A stretch of DNA of 64,000 nt from Raskinella chloraquaticus (SeqCode) (GTDB taxonomy: Bacteria > Pseudomonadota > Alphaproteobacteria > Rhizobiales > UBA4765), in assembly GCA_002365175.1 (NCBI GenBank), contig DEZK01000004.1, positions 1 to 64,000 on the forward strand. Direction: 5' to 3'. The notes under the pieces were generated by a model. The model did no database searches. It saw nothing but the letters and a program-made list of their open reading frames with translations, and was not told the DNA's origin. A program made the position numbers and the translations under genes. Below, one piece after another: positions 44,375-53,183 of the stretch. Each line of letters opens with the position of its first letter. The first letter of the stretch is position 1.

Positions 44375-45154
44375 ATGAAACTTGAAGGAAAATCGTTCAT
44401 CGTCACCGGCGCCGCGCGCGGCATCGGTGCTGCCATTGTCGAGCGCCTGCTGCACGAAGGCGCGCGGGTGGTGCTGTCGGACGTCGATGTCGCCGCCGGT
44501 GAAGCCACAACCAGCGCCTTGTCGAAACAGGGTGAAGTGCGGTTTTTCCGTTGCGATGTCGGTGAGGCGAAAGACGCCGCCGCATTGATTGCCCATGCGG
44601 TGACGGCATTCGGCGAGGTCAACGGCCTCGTCAACAATGCAGGCATTGTTCACGCCGCCGATGTTCTTGAACTGGCTGAAGCTGATTTCGACCGCGTCCT
44701 GCGCGTCAACCTCAAAGGCGCCTTTCTGGTGTCCCAGCAGGCCGCCCGCCACATGGTGGCGCAGGGCAAGGGCGGGGCGATCGTCAACATGTCGTCGGTC
44801 AATGCCCGCCTGGCTATTCCCAACCAGCTGCCTTACGCGGTGTCGAAAGGCGGCTTGTCACAACTGACCAATGTGATGGCGGTAGCGCTTGCCCCCCACG
44901 GCATTCGCGTCAATGCGATCGGCCCGGGCTCCATCATGACGGATATGCTGAAGACGATCGCCGTTGATACGCCAGCGCGCCACAAGCTGCTCTCGCGCAC
45001 GCCGCTTGGCCGGATCGGCGAACCAGGCGAAATCGCCTCTGTTGCCGCATTCCTCCTGTCGGAAGATGCAAGCTATATTACCGGCCAGACGATCTATGCC
45101 GATGGCGGGCGCATGGGGCTCAACTATACCGTCCCCGTTGCCACCGACGCCTGA
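44375..45154 (+). CDS. SDR-family oxidoreductase
   Basis: 259 residues of the classical short-chain dehydrogenase type. The cofactor loop TGAARGIG is at 11-18, NNAG at 87-90, and the active-site residues are Ser141, Tyr154 and Lys158 in the order expected. The C-terminal GQTIYADGGRMGLNY is typical. An Asp in VVLSDVDVA after the second strand suggests NAD(H) preference. Substrate is unknown; relatives are annotated variously as 3-oxoacyl-ACP reductase or sugar/alcohol dehydrogenase. It is alone on the plus strand between prpE and the convergent trcR gene. Confidence 0.87.
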   Translation: MKLEGKSFIVTGAARGIGAAIVERLLHEGARVVLSDVDVAAGEATTSALSKQGEVRFFRCDVGEAKDAAALIAHAVTAFGEVNGLVNNAGIVHAADVLELAEADFDRVLRVNLKGAFLVSQQAARHMVAQGKGGAIVNMSSVNARLAIPNQLPYAVSKGGLSQLTNVMAVALAPHGIRVNAIGPGSIMTDMLKTIAVDTPARHKLLSRTPLGRIGEPGEIASVAAFLLSEDASYITGQTIYADGGRMGLNYTVPVATDA

Positions 45155-45158
45155 GAGG

Positions 45159-45842
45159 TTACTCGCCGGTCGTTCCGTCCTCATGCGGCTTCTTGGCGAA
45201 TTTGGCGAAGACCTGCGAAAGATCGACCTTCTTTTCACCTTCTTCCACCTGATTGCCACGCACTGACTGGTCAGCGGGCAGCAGCGTGGTGTGGGGCTGC
45301 ACAGGCTCGGCCGGTTGTCCGCGCGCTGCCCGGCCGACTTCGAAATCAAGATCGATCTGCGTGCACAGCCCGAGCGTGACCGGATCCTGGGGCACCAGAT
45401 TGCTCATGTTCCAATGGCCCCGCTCGCGCAGCTGCTGGATGGTCGATTTGGTGGTGCCGACGAGGCGGATGATCTGCGCGTCCTTCAGCTCGGCATGATT
45501 GCGCAACAGCCACAAAATGGCGTTCGGCCGGTCCTGGCGCCGGGAAACCGGCGTATAGCGCGGGCCTTTACGCTTCTTCTCGGCAATCAGCACTTTCGAT
45601 TCCGCCATCACCAGCACATGCGCCGGATTGGCCTCGCCCTTGGCGATTTCCTCGCGTGTCATCTGCCCTGAATTGACGGGATCAAGCCCACGCACGCTTT
45701 GGCCCGCCTCGCCGTCAGCGATTGCCTTGACCTCCAGCGGATGAAGCCGGCAGAAATCGGCGATCTGGTCGAAGGTGAGCGACGTGTTGTCAACGAGCCA
45801 GGCAGCGGTCGCCTTGGGCATGAGCAGAGCGGATTGCGACAT
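45159..45842 (-). CDS. trcR: Cell-cycle transcriptional regulator TrcR (DUF1013)
   Basis: 227 residues. The whole sequence matches the alphaproteobacterial DUF1013 family: MPKATAAWLVDNTSLTFDQIADFC at the start, GPRYTPVSRRQDRPNAILWLLRNH in the centre, and the probable helix-turn-helix region KDAQIIRLVGTTKSTIQQLR. Family members are called TrcR and are linked to cell-cycle transcription. The C-terminal 50 residues are poorly conserved and probably disordered. The gene ends four bases from the SDR gene (convergent). Confidence 0.9.
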   Translation of the reverse strand: MSQSALLMPKATAAWLVDNTSLTFDQIADFCRLHPLEVKAIADGEAGQSVRGLDPVNSGQMTREEIAKGEANPAHVLVMAESKVLIAEKKRKGPRYTPVSRRQDRPNAILWLLRNHAELKDAQIIRLVGTTKSTIQQLRERGHWNMSNLVPQDPVTLGLCTQIDLDFEVGRAARGQPAEPVQPHTTLLPADQSVRGNQVEEGEKKVDLSQVFAKFAKKPHEDGTTGE

Positions 45843-46005
45843 GGAAACCTCCGTGCGGCGGACTGTGAAACGCGATCCGCCGACTGCTCCGGGCGCTTCG
45901 CCGGGAGCGTCATCGGACCAGCGATGACGGGAAGACAGTCCGTATAAACCGGCTGCCGGCTCCCGTCACGGAAAATCTGCAAGCGCCCGCAAATCGACGT
46001 CTCGT

Positions 46006-47007
46006 TCACGCGATATCAAGGATGATCTTGCCGATATGGGTGTTGGTTTCCATCAGCTCATGGGCCTTGTTGGCCTGTGCCAGCGGAAAATTCGCAAACA
46101 TCACCGGCTTCACCCGCCCATCGCCCAGAAGCGGCCATACCTGGTCCTCGACCGCCCGGGTGATTTCAGCCTTTTCGGCAACGGTACGGATGCGCAGTGT
46201 CGAGCCGGTATGGGTGAGGCGCTTGAGCATCAGGCGGCGGAAATCGACTTCCACCTTCGGCCCGCGCAGGAAGGCAATCTGCACGATGCGCCCGCTGTCG
46301 GCGGCGATCTCATAGTTCTTCTGAATGTAATCGCCACCCACCATGTCAAGAATGACATCAACGCCGCGCTTGGATGTGAAGCTTCGCGCTGCGGTAACAA
46401 AATCCTCGCTGCGGTAATCAATCGCCAGATCAGCGCCCAGCCGGCGGCAGGCGGCGCATTTTTCCGCTCCCCCCGCCGTCGCAATCACTTTCGCGCCGAA
46501 AACCTTGGCAAGCTGGATGGCGGTGGTGCCGATACCCGATGTTCCCCCGTGCACGAGGAAGACTTCGCCCGCCTTCAATGCCCCGCGCTCGAAGACATTA
46601 TGCCAGACGGTAAAGAAGGTTTCAGGCACGCCGGCCGCCTCGGCAAGCGTCAGACCCGCCGGCACCGGCAAGACGTTTGAGGCGTGGACGGCGGCATATT
46701 CAGCATAGCCTCCCCCCGACAGCAGCGCGCACACCGCATCGCCCACCCTGAAACGGCGCGCCTCATCGCCAAGCGCCACCACGACACCCGAAATCTCCAG
46801 CCCGGGAATATCGGAGGCGCCCGGCGGCGGCGGATAACCGCCCTGGCGCTGCAGCACATCGGGACGGTTGACGCCGGCATGAGCGATTTTGATCAGCACC
46901 TCGCCCGGCCCCGGCACCGGCACCGGGCGTTCCTCGATCACCAGAGCCTCCGGTCCGCCTGGTGTGGGAATGCCAATGGCGCGCATCTTTGTCGGTATGG
47001 CTGTCAT
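46006..47007 (-). CDS. Quinone oxidoreductase (zeta-crystallin-like, MDR superfamily)
   Basis: 333 residues from ATG 47007 with GGGAGAC upstream. Zinc-free medium-chain dehydrogenase/reductase: an N-terminal GroES-like domain (HAGVNRPDVLQRQGGYPPPP), then the NADPH-binding fold with VHGGTSGIGTTAIQLAKVFGA, and the C-terminal domain conserved in QOR/PIG3-like proteins. It reduces quinones or enones with NADPH. It lies 163 bases upstream of trcR on the same strand and is divergent from the DUF1192 gene. Confidence 0.9.
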   Translation of the reverse strand: MTAIPTKMRAIGIPTPGGPEALVIEERPVPVPGPGEVLIKIAHAGVNRPDVLQRQGGYPPPPGASDIPGLEISGVVVALGDEARRFRVGDAVCALLSGGGYAEYAAVHASNVLPVPAGLTLAEAAGVPETFFTVWHNVFERGALKAGEVFLVHGGTSGIGTTAIQLAKVFGAKVIATAGGAEKCAACRRLGADLAIDYRSEDFVTAARSFTSKRGVDVILDMVGGDYIQKNYEIAADSGRIVQIAFLRGPKVEVDFRRLMLKRLTHTGSTLRIRTVAEKAEITRAVEDQVWPLLGDGRVKPVMFANFPLAQANKAHELMETNTHIGKIILDIA

Positions 47008-47136
47008 GCTTGTCTCCCTGATCCGTTCATGCCTACCCCGAAGGAGCGTCACGTCAAACGGCTTTATGACCCGCCATCGCGCGTGACAGCAAGGCGTCCG
47101 TCATCCTAGATTTGCCCGATGAGCCAGAGGACAGCC

Positions 47137-47328
47137 ATGATGACCGACGATGACCGCCCATTGCGCAAGATTGCTCATGAGATCGGCCAGGACCTGTCGA
47201 TATTGTCGATTGAAGAACTGGCCGCGCGGGTCGACCTGCTTCACGCCGAGATCGCCCGCCTTGAGGCAGCGCGCGCCTCCAAGCAGGCACAGCGCCAGGC
47301 AGCCGACGCCTTTTTTAAGCGCCCATGA
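47137..47328 (+). CDS. DUF1192 domain-containing small protein
   Basis: 63 residues from ATG 47137, preceded by AGAGGAC; a longer form from 47119 is possible. The sequence ILSIEELAARVDLLHAEIARLEA matches DUF1192, short helical proteins in Alphaproteobacteria with no known function. It probably forms a helical dimer. It is divergent from the quinone oxidoreductase gene; downstream lies a CtrA-like box and a candidate small RNA. Confidence 0.85.
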   Translation: MMTDDDRPLRKIAHEIGQDLSILSIEELAARVDLLHAEIARLEAARASKQAQRQAADAFFKRP

Positions 47329-47347
47329 ACCACAACCCACCTCCACA

Positions 47348-47362
47348 TTAACCATCAATTAA
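47348..47362 (+). promoter_or_regulatory. CtrA-like box upstream of the candidate sRNA
   Basis: TTAA (47348-47351), CCATCAA, then TTAA (47359-47362) matches the TTAA-N7-TTAA CtrA consensus. A TATAAA hexamer lies at 47374-47379. The next protein gene downstream is rcdA, a controller of CtrA degradation. Binding is inferred from the motif. Confidence 0.5.
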
Positions 47363-47385
47363 GGTTTCGCAGTTATAAAGATCAT

Positions 47386-47467
47386 GTCTCGAGTGGTTCT
47401 TCGCCACTCCGTTTGACGCCTCCCTGTTTCCAACTTTTCAGCCGCCTCTCGTAGGCGGCTTTTTTTT
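47386..47467 (+). ncRNA. Candidate small RNA ending in a strong terminator
   Basis: Downstream of the CtrA-like box and the TATAAA hexamer (47374-47379) is a non-coding stretch of about 80 bases with two hairpins. The first is AGTGG-TTCTTCG-CCACT around 47392-47408; the second is the terminator at 47440-47467. Between them is the pyrimidine-rich segment GACGCCTCCCTG, whose CCUCCC could pair with Shine-Dalgarno sequences, a feature of several alphaproteobacterial regulatory RNAs. The 5' end is estimated from the -10-like hexamer. It could instead be a long 3' untranslated region of the DUF1192 mRNA. Confidence 0.45.
47440..47467 (+). terminator. Rho-independent terminator
   Basis: The stem GCCGCCT (47441-47447) / AGGCGGC (47453-47459) with loop CTCGT is followed by an eight-T run. 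It ends whatever is transcribed from upstream (DUF1192 or the sRNA) before rcdA. Confidence 0.92.
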
Positions 47468-47567
47468 GGTCGCGCCCTCGCTCATTCACCACAAATGCGC
47501 CTTTTGCTTTCGCTCCCCCGTCAACCGGGCTAGATTGCGCTACGTAAGTTTGAAACAGGAATAGTTC

Positions 47568-48104
47568 ATGGCTGAGCTGGATATTGACGCCGTCGATTGG
47601 GAACGCGTTGAGGCTGTCGCTTTCGGCGACAAACTTCTCGGTTCCGAGGCGTTTTCTGCCTTGTTCCGCGAGGGTATGAAGCTCATCGAGGAAACCGCAA
47701 ACTATCTCGACGGGCCGGGCCGCGACCATAGCCGGACGCTCGATCGTGCCGGCGCCCTCACTTATGCAACCGAAAGCATGCGCCTCACCACGCGGCTGAT
47801 GCAACTTGCCTCATGGCTCCTGCTCCAGCGGGCGGTGAATGAAGGCGAATTGTCGAAGGACCAGGCCAAGATCGATTCCTCGAAAGTCAGCATCGGCAGC
47901 CTTGGCAAACCGGAAATATCCGAGGCCGCGCAATCACTGCCAGAACCACTGCATACCCTCATTACACGCAGCCTGCGCTTGCAGGAACGAGTGGCGCACC
48001 TCGATCGCCTGCTCTACGACAGCAAAGCCCTGCCGCCTGCCGACAACGCGGTTGGCAACAATCTGGCTCGCCTTGCGGCGGCTTTTGCCGGAAAAGCGGG
48101 TTAA
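47568..48104 (+). CDS. rcdA: RcdA, regulator of CtrA degradation (DUF1465)
   Basis: 178 residues, close to Caulobacter RcdA length. It matches DUF1465: LFREGMKLIEETANYLDGPGRD and AESMRLTTRLMQLASWLLLQRAV cover the three-helix core. In Caulobacter, RcdA works with CpdR and PopA to hand CtrA to ClpXP at the cell pole; a similar role is inferred. It is preceded by a terminator at 47467, so it needs its own promoter within the 100-base gap. It is convergent with rpmE. Confidence 0.9.
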   Translation: MAELDIDAVDWERVEAVAFGDKLLGSEAFSALFREGMKLIEETANYLDGPGRDHSRTLDRAGALTYATESMRLTTRLMQLASWLLLQRAVNEGELSKDQAKIDSSKVSIGSLGKPEISEAAQSLPEPLHTLITRSLRLQERVAHLDRLLYDSKALPPADNAVGNNLARLAAAFAGKAG

Positions 48105-48155
48105 GACAAGAGCCGGACGGGGCTGTTTGTGCCGAAATGGCGCGAGCCCTTGCTC

Positions 48156-48377
48156 TTACTTCTTCAGGAAGCCGAACTTCTGGTTGAACTTCGACAGACG
48201 CCCGCCGCGATCCAGCAGCTTGGTGTCGCCGCCGGTCCACGCAGGATGGGTCGAGCTATCGATATCGAGATTCATCGTGTCGCCCTCCTTGCCCCAGGTC
48301 GAGCGCGTCATATATTCGGTACCGTCCGTCATCACCACCTTGATGGTGTGATAATCAGGATGAATGTCTTTCTTCAT
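48156..48377 (-). CDS. rpmE: 50S ribosomal protein L31
   Basis: 73 residues from ATG 48377 with AAGGACAAG upstream. It begins MKKDIHPDYHTIKVVMTDG and ends KLLDRGGRLSKFNQKFGF, the typical L31 sequence. It has no CxxC zinc pair, as in most alphaproteobacterial L31 proteins. It is an intersubunit-bridge protein of the large subunit. It is divergent from the ABC exporter gene. Confidence 0.95.
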   Translation of the reverse strand: MKKDIHPDYHTIKVVMTDGTEYMTRSTWGKEGDTMNLDIDSSTHPAWTGGDTKLLDRGGRLSKFNQKFGFLKK

Positions 48378-48554
48378 GGTCTTGTCCTTGCGCTGCGCGG
48401 TATGGGACATGCTGGACAGCGGATACCGTCAGGCGGTACCCCGCGCCTCAACCGCGCCAGATGGGGAAGTTGGGCGAGCCTATACCCGAGCCCGGCGGAT
48501 GAAACAAGTCTGAAGCTGGTTTAAGGATAAACGCCCATCGGGCAGGAGCAACAG

Positions 48555-50360
48555 GTGAGATCACCCGACACCCATCCAGCCGAAGCGAAGGCAACCCCGC
48601 GAAGCGCCCGTAATCTGCGCCCCCTGGCCATGCTTGTGCCCTATGCGCTGCGCTACCCCGGCAGGCTGACGGGTGCTCTATGCGGCCTGGTTCTGGCCGC
48701 CGGCGCAACCTTGGCCATTCCACTGGCCGTCCGCCGCATGATCGATAACGGCTTTGATTCAACCCGCAGCGGGCTCATCGACCAGTATTTTACGGTGCTG
48801 ATCATTATCGTTGCTGTTCTCGCCGCGGCCTCCTCGCTGCGCTATTATTTTGTCATCACACTGGGCGAGCGCGTCGTTGCCGACATCCGCCGCGATCTGT
48901 TTGCCCACCTCACCCGCCTGTCGATTTCCTTCTTCGACAGCGCGCGCTCGGGCGAAATCGCCTCGCGGCTATCGGCTGACACCACGCAGATCAAGTCAAC
49001 CGTTGGCGCCTCTGCCTCGATCGCGCTGCGCAATGGCATCATGTTCATCGGTGCCGCCGTGCTGATGACCGTGACCGCGCCATTTCTTGCAGCCTTCGTC
49101 CTTGCCGCCATCCCTGTCATCGTCATTCCGCTTATTGTTTTTGGCCGCAAGGTTCAGCGCAGCAGCCGGCGCGCCCAGGATCTGCTGGCGGACGCCGCCG
49201 GCTATGCCAGCGAACAGATCGCCGCCATGCGCACGCTTCAGGCCTTCACCCATGAGCAGGCCGCACGCGACAGCTTCAATACCTATTCCGAAGGGGCCTA
49301 TCAGGCAGCCCGGCAATCAACCGCCGCCCGCGCGGCGCTGACGGCAATTGCCATCTTCCTCGTCTTTTCATCCGTCGTCATGGTCCTGTGGTTTGGCGCC
49401 AGCGACGTCATCGCCGGGCGGCTCAGCGCCGGCACCCTGTCGCAATTCGTCCTCTATGCCATGCTGGCCGCCGGCGCCCTTGGCGAGGTGTCCCAGGTAT
49501 GGGCGGAGATTGCGCAAGGGGCGGGAGCGGCCGAGCGCATCAGCGAATTGATGCACGAGGACATCACCGTGAAGACGCCCGTGCCGGCCTTGGCGATGCC
49601 GACACCGGCGCGCGGCGAGATCGTGTTTGACGCCATCAGCTTCGCCTACCCCACGCGGCCCGATCATCCGGTCTTCGACAATCTGTCGTTTGCAGTTCGC
49701 CCCGGCGAGCGCATTGCCATTGTTGGTCCGTCGGGCGCCGGCAAATCAACTATTCTGTCGTTGCTCCTGCGTGCCTACGACCCTCAGCGCGGACGTGTGG
49801 TGATTGACGGCATCGATATCAGCAAGGCCGATCCGCAGGCGGTGCGCGGACGCATGGCCATCGTGCAGCAGGATCCGACCGTGTTTGCCGACACGGTAGC
49901 CAACAACATCCGTTACGGCAGGGACGCGGCGGGCGACGAGGACATTGCCGCCGCCGCCAAGGCTGCGCATGCGCTCGACTTCATCCGCATGTTGCCGCGC
50001 GGTCTTGAGACAGCCATCGGCGAGCGCGGAGTGACGCTCTCGGGCGGCCAGCGTCAGCGTGTGGCGATTGCCCGCGCCATCCTGCGCGATGCGCCGATCC
50101 TGCTGCTGGATGAGGCAACGTCCGCCCTCGATGCCGAAAGCGAACGCCTGGTGCAGGACGCGCTCGACCGGCTGATGATCGGGCGAACGACACTCGTCAT
50201 CGCCCACCGGCTGGCGACCGTTCTCAAGGCCGACCGCATTCTCGTCATCGACAAGGGCCGGATTGTGGAGGAAGGAAAGCATGAGGAACTGGTACGCGCC
50301 GGCGGACTTTATGGCGAATTGGCGCGCTTGCAGTTTGCTGACATCCAGACCAAGAGCTGA
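48555..50360 (+). CDS. ABC exporter, MsbA/LmrA-type half transporter
   Basis: 601 residues, GTG start with AGGAG seven bases before. The membrane domain (about 25-320) has six segments; the C-terminal ATPase carries Walker A GPSGAGKST, signature LSGGQRQR, Walker B ILLLDEATSALD and switch-His AHR. It is a homodimeric type IV exporter for lipids or drugs. It is encoded next to rpmE and rcdA in many Hyphomicrobiales. The exact substrate is not predictable. It is convergent with the ABC importer operon, four bases from the last gene. Confidence 0.92.
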   Translation: MRSPDTHPAEAKATPRSARNLRPLAMLVPYALRYPGRLTGALCGLVLAAGATLAIPLAVRRMIDNGFDSTRSGLIDQYFTVLIIIVAVLAAASSLRYYFVITLGERVVADIRRDLFAHLTRLSISFFDSARSGEIASRLSADTTQIKSTVGASASIALRNGIMFIGAAVLMTVTAPFLAAFVLAAIPVIVIPLIVFGRKVQRSSRRAQDLLADAAGYASEQIAAMRTLQAFTHEQAARDSFNTYSEGAYQAARQSTAARAALTAIAIFLVFSSVVMVLWFGASDVIAGRLSAGTLSQFVLYAMLAAGALGEVSQVWAEIAQGAGAAERISELMHEDITVKTPVPALAMPTPARGEIVFDAISFAYPTRPDHPVFDNLSFAVRPGERIAIVGPSGAGKSTILSLLLRAYDPQRGRVVIDGIDISKADPQAVRGRMAIVQQDPTVFADTVANNIRYGRDAAGDEDIAAAAKAAHALDFIRMLPRGLETAIGERGVTLSGGQRQRVAIARAILRDAPILLLDEATSALDAESERLVQDALDRLMIGRTTLVIAHRLATVLKADRILVIDKGRIVEEGKHEELVRAGGLYGELARLQFADIQTKS

Positions 50361-50364
50361 CCGC

Positions 50365-51318
50365 TCACCGCTCGTGAAGATGGCAGGCAACGCTATGTCG
50401 CTCGCCGCGATCAAGAAGCGGTAACCGGTCGCTGCAGGCAGCAAGGCGCTCGCGGCAGCGCGGGTGGAAAGGGCAGCCCGGCGGCGGATGGAGCGGATCA
50501 GGATAGGCAAGCCCAAGCCCGGTATCGGGAATGCCTTGCCCCGGCTGCGGCGTCAGCACGGAGGCCAGAAGGGCGCGAGTGTAAGGATGGCGCGGCCTTG
50601 CAAACAGCGCTTCCGTTTCAGCTTGCTCGACGATCCGCCCCAGATACATCACCGCGACCCGCGTGGCGAAGTGTTCGACCACCGCCAGATTATGGCTGAT
50701 AAAGACCAGCGTCAGGCCGAATTCCTCACGCAAATCCATCAGCAGATTAAGGATCTGCGATTGCACCGACACATCAAGCGCCGACGTCGGTTCATCGCAA
50801 ATGACCATCTGCGGCTTCATCACCAGCGCGCGGGCAATTGCAACACGCTGGCGCTGGCCGCCCGACAATTCACGCGGATAGCAATCGGCAAACCGGGCCG
50901 AAAGTCCAACCCGCTCGAGCATGTCGAGCGCCTTGTGCCGCCTTTCTTCGTGCCGAAGCGTGCCGTGCACCGCCAATGGCAAGGCAACAATGCTGGCAAT
51001 TCTCTGGCGCGGATTAAGTGAGGAAAACGGATCCTGGAAGATCGGCTGCACCTGCCGCGCGATCGTGCGGCGCGCCAGGGTGGACATATCATGCCCGCCC
51101 AGTCGGATCACGCCCGCAGAAGGCGCCAGCAGCCCCAGCAAGAGGCGCGCCAGCGTCGACTTTCCACACCCCGATTCCCCGACAATACCCAGCACCTCGC
51201 CATCATGAAGTGCCATGTCGACGCCGTTGACGGCGTTGAGCTGACGTCGCGCGCGAAACAGCCCCTGCCCGACCGAAAAATGGCGCGACACACCCTCGGC
51301 GGAAAGGACAACGCTCAT
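50365..51318 (-). CDS. Peptide/nickel-type ABC importer ATPase, DppF/OppF-like
   Basis: 317 residues. Walker A GESGCGKST, signature LSGGQRQR, Walker B MVICDEPTSALD and the C-terminal oligopeptide-transport domain with PPGCPFHPRC are present. The Cys-rich end is typical of Opp/Dpp ATPases, some of which bind an iron-sulphur cluster. It is the last gene of the operon and overlaps its neighbour by four bases (ATGA). It energises import together with the second ATPase. Confidence 0.93.
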   Translation of the reverse strand: MSVVLSAEGVSRHFSVGQGLFRARRQLNAVNGVDMALHDGEVLGIVGESGCGKSTLARLLLGLLAPSAGVIRLGGHDMSTLARRTIARQVQPIFQDPFSSLNPRQRIASIVALPLAVHGTLRHEERRHKALDMLERVGLSARFADCYPRELSGGQRQRVAIARALVMKPQMVICDEPTSALDVSVQSQILNLLMDLREEFGLTLVFISHNLAVVEHFATRVAVMYLGRIVEQAETEALFARPRHPYTRALLASVLTPQPGQGIPDTGLGLAYPDPLHPPPGCPFHPRCRERLAACSDRLPLLDRGERHSVACHLHER

Positions 51319-52286
51319 CGGGCGGTCTCGACGTGGCAGCGCCAGCGGTGATCATCCATCGCATTGAGCGGCACCGCATCAGCGCACTGATCTGCGGCTT
51401 GCACACAACGGGATCGGAAGGCACATCCCTCGATGTTGCCGACAAGCGAGGGGACCGTTCCGGCAATGGTGCCAAGCCGTTGTCCGCGTTCACTTCGCCC
51501 CGGCACCGGAATGCAGGCCATCAGGCCACGCGTATAGGGATGACGCGGCCGGGCAAAGAGGCGCTCGCTCGATGCCTCCTCGACGATCTCGCCACCATAC
51601 ATCACCGCCACCCGCGTGGCGATGCGGGCAACGACGCCCAGATCATGCGTGATCAGCAGCAGGGCGATACCGAATTCCCGCTGCAAATCTGCAAGCAGAT
51701 GCAGGATCTGCGCCTGTATGGTGACATCAAGCGCTGTCGTTGGCTCATCAGCGATGAGCAGCTTCGGCTCACACATCAGCGCCATGGCGATCATCACCCG
51801 TTGGCGCAATCCCCCGGACAGCTGGTGCGGGTATTGCTCAAGCCGGCCTGACGCGGCGGGGATGCCGACCTTGTCGAGAAGAAAGATGGCCCGCTCGCGC
51901 GCCGTTTGCGCGTCGACGTGACGGTGAAACCGGTAACCTTCGATCATCTGCTCGCCAATCGTATAGACCGGGTTGAGCGCGCTCATCGGTTCCTGGAAGA
52001 TCATCGCCATGCGCGTGCCGCGTAGCGAATTGATGTGCTGGCGCGACGCGCTTTTGAGGTCGTTGCCGTCGAGAATGAAACGCTCGACCCGGCGCACGGC
52101 ACCTTTGGGCAGCAGATCCATGAGGGCGAGCGCCGTCATCGATTTCCCGCACCCCGATTCACCAACCAGGCACAGGGTTTCACCGGCCTCGATTGAAAAC
52201 GACACGCCACGCACCGCATTGAGCCGCCCTCGCCCTGTGGTGATCGTAACGTCGAGACCGTCAACGGCAAGGAGCGGAGTAGCCAT
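51315..52286 (-). CDS. Peptide/nickel-type ABC importer ATPase, DppD/OppD-like
   Basis: 323 residues from ATG 52286, whose A is also the last base of the preceding stop (TGATG). Walker A GESGCGKSM, signature LSGGLRQR, Walker B LLIADEPTTALD and a C-terminal Cys-containing extension (GCAFRSRC) match DppD. The long upstream open frame is not protein-like. It pairs with the DppF-like protein as the heterodimeric motor of the importer. Confidence 0.93.
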   Translation of the reverse strand: MATPLLAVDGLDVTITTGRGRLNAVRGVSFSIEAGETLCLVGESGCGKSMTALALMDLLPKGAVRRVERFILDGNDLKSASRQHINSLRGTRMAMIFQEPMSALNPVYTIGEQMIEGYRFHRHVDAQTARERAIFLLDKVGIPAASGRLEQYPHQLSGGLRQRVMIAMALMCEPKLLIADEPTTALDVTIQAQILHLLADLQREFGIALLLITHDLGVVARIATRVAVMYGGEIVEEASSERLFARPRHPYTRGLMACIPVPGRSERGQRLGTIAGTVPSLVGNIEGCAFRSRCVQAADQCADAVPLNAMDDHRWRCHVETAR

Positions 52287-53182
52287 CACCCGCGTCCATC
52301 CGGCGCCAGAACATCGCGCAGCCCATCGCCGACCAGATTGATGGCAAGGATCAGCACGGCAAGCGCGCCACCGGGAAGCGCAATCAGCCAGAAGGAGAAA
52401 AACATGTAGGCCTTGGCCTCGGAGATCATCAGACCCCACGAGGGCAAAGGCGGTTGCACACCTAGCCCCAAAAACGACAGCGCTGCTTCCAGAAGGATGG
52501 CGCTTGCCATCTCAAGGGTTGCAACCACGATCAGATGGGGCGCTACATTGGGGAGGATTTCACCAAACAGGATGCGCCAGCGCGAGGCACCGATGGCTTC
52601 AGCCGCCGTCACATAATCAAGCGATCGAACCTGCTGGGTTGCGCTGCGGATGACAACGGCGAAGCGGTCCCATTTGAGAAGGCCGAGGACCAGGATCACC
52701 ACGACAAGCGAACTGCCGATCAGCGCAACAACCGCCAGCGCCACGAGGATCACCGGCATCGCCAGCCGCGTCGTGACCAGAAACGACACCGCGATGTCGA
52801 CCTTGCCGCCGAAATATCCCGCCGCCAGCCCCATCACTGTGCCGATAACACCCGCGAGCGCGGCGACACAAAAGCCGATCAGCAGGGAAATGCGGGCGCC
52901 GAAAAGCAGGCGCGCCAGATAATCGCGCCCCAGCGGATCAGTGCCAAGGAGGTGATCCCAATTGCCCTTGGCATACCATAGCGGCGGGATCGTGCGGCGC
53001 GTCAGATCCTGCGCATAAGGGTCGTGCGTGGCGAGAACCTGAGCAAAAACGGCAAGAGTGACAAAAACGCCGATCAACGCCAGGCCGATCATGAGCGCCG
53101 GCTCGCGGACCGCGCGGTGTGCAAACCCCGTGGCGGCGCTGTCCTCGGCTGCCGATGGGCTTGGCGCTGCGGCGATCGTCAT
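52286..53182 (-). CDS. ABC importer permease, DppC/OppC-like
   Basis: 298 residues from ATG 53182, one base after the upstream stop. An N-terminal segment (about 28-50), then the BPD_transp_1 domain with five further helices; the EAA-like loop AAEAIGASRWRILFGEILPN couples to the ATPases. Its stop overlaps the start of the next gene. It forms the heterodimeric pore with the DppB-like permease. Confidence 0.92.
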   Translation of the reverse strand: MTIAAAPSPSAAEDSAATGFAHRAVREPALMIGLALIGVFVTLAVFAQVLATHDPYAQDLTRRTIPPLWYAKGNWDHLLGTDPLGRDYLARLLFGARISLLIGFCVAALAGVIGTVMGLAAGYFGGKVDIAVSFLVTTRLAMPVILVALAVVALIGSSLVVVILVLGLLKWDRFAVVIRSATQQVRSLDYVTAAEAIGASRWRILFGEILPNVAPHLIVVATLEMASAILLEAALSFLGLGVQPPLPSWGLMISEAKAYMFFSFWLIALPGGALAVLILAINLVGDGLRDVLAPDGRG

Positions 53183-53183
53183 C

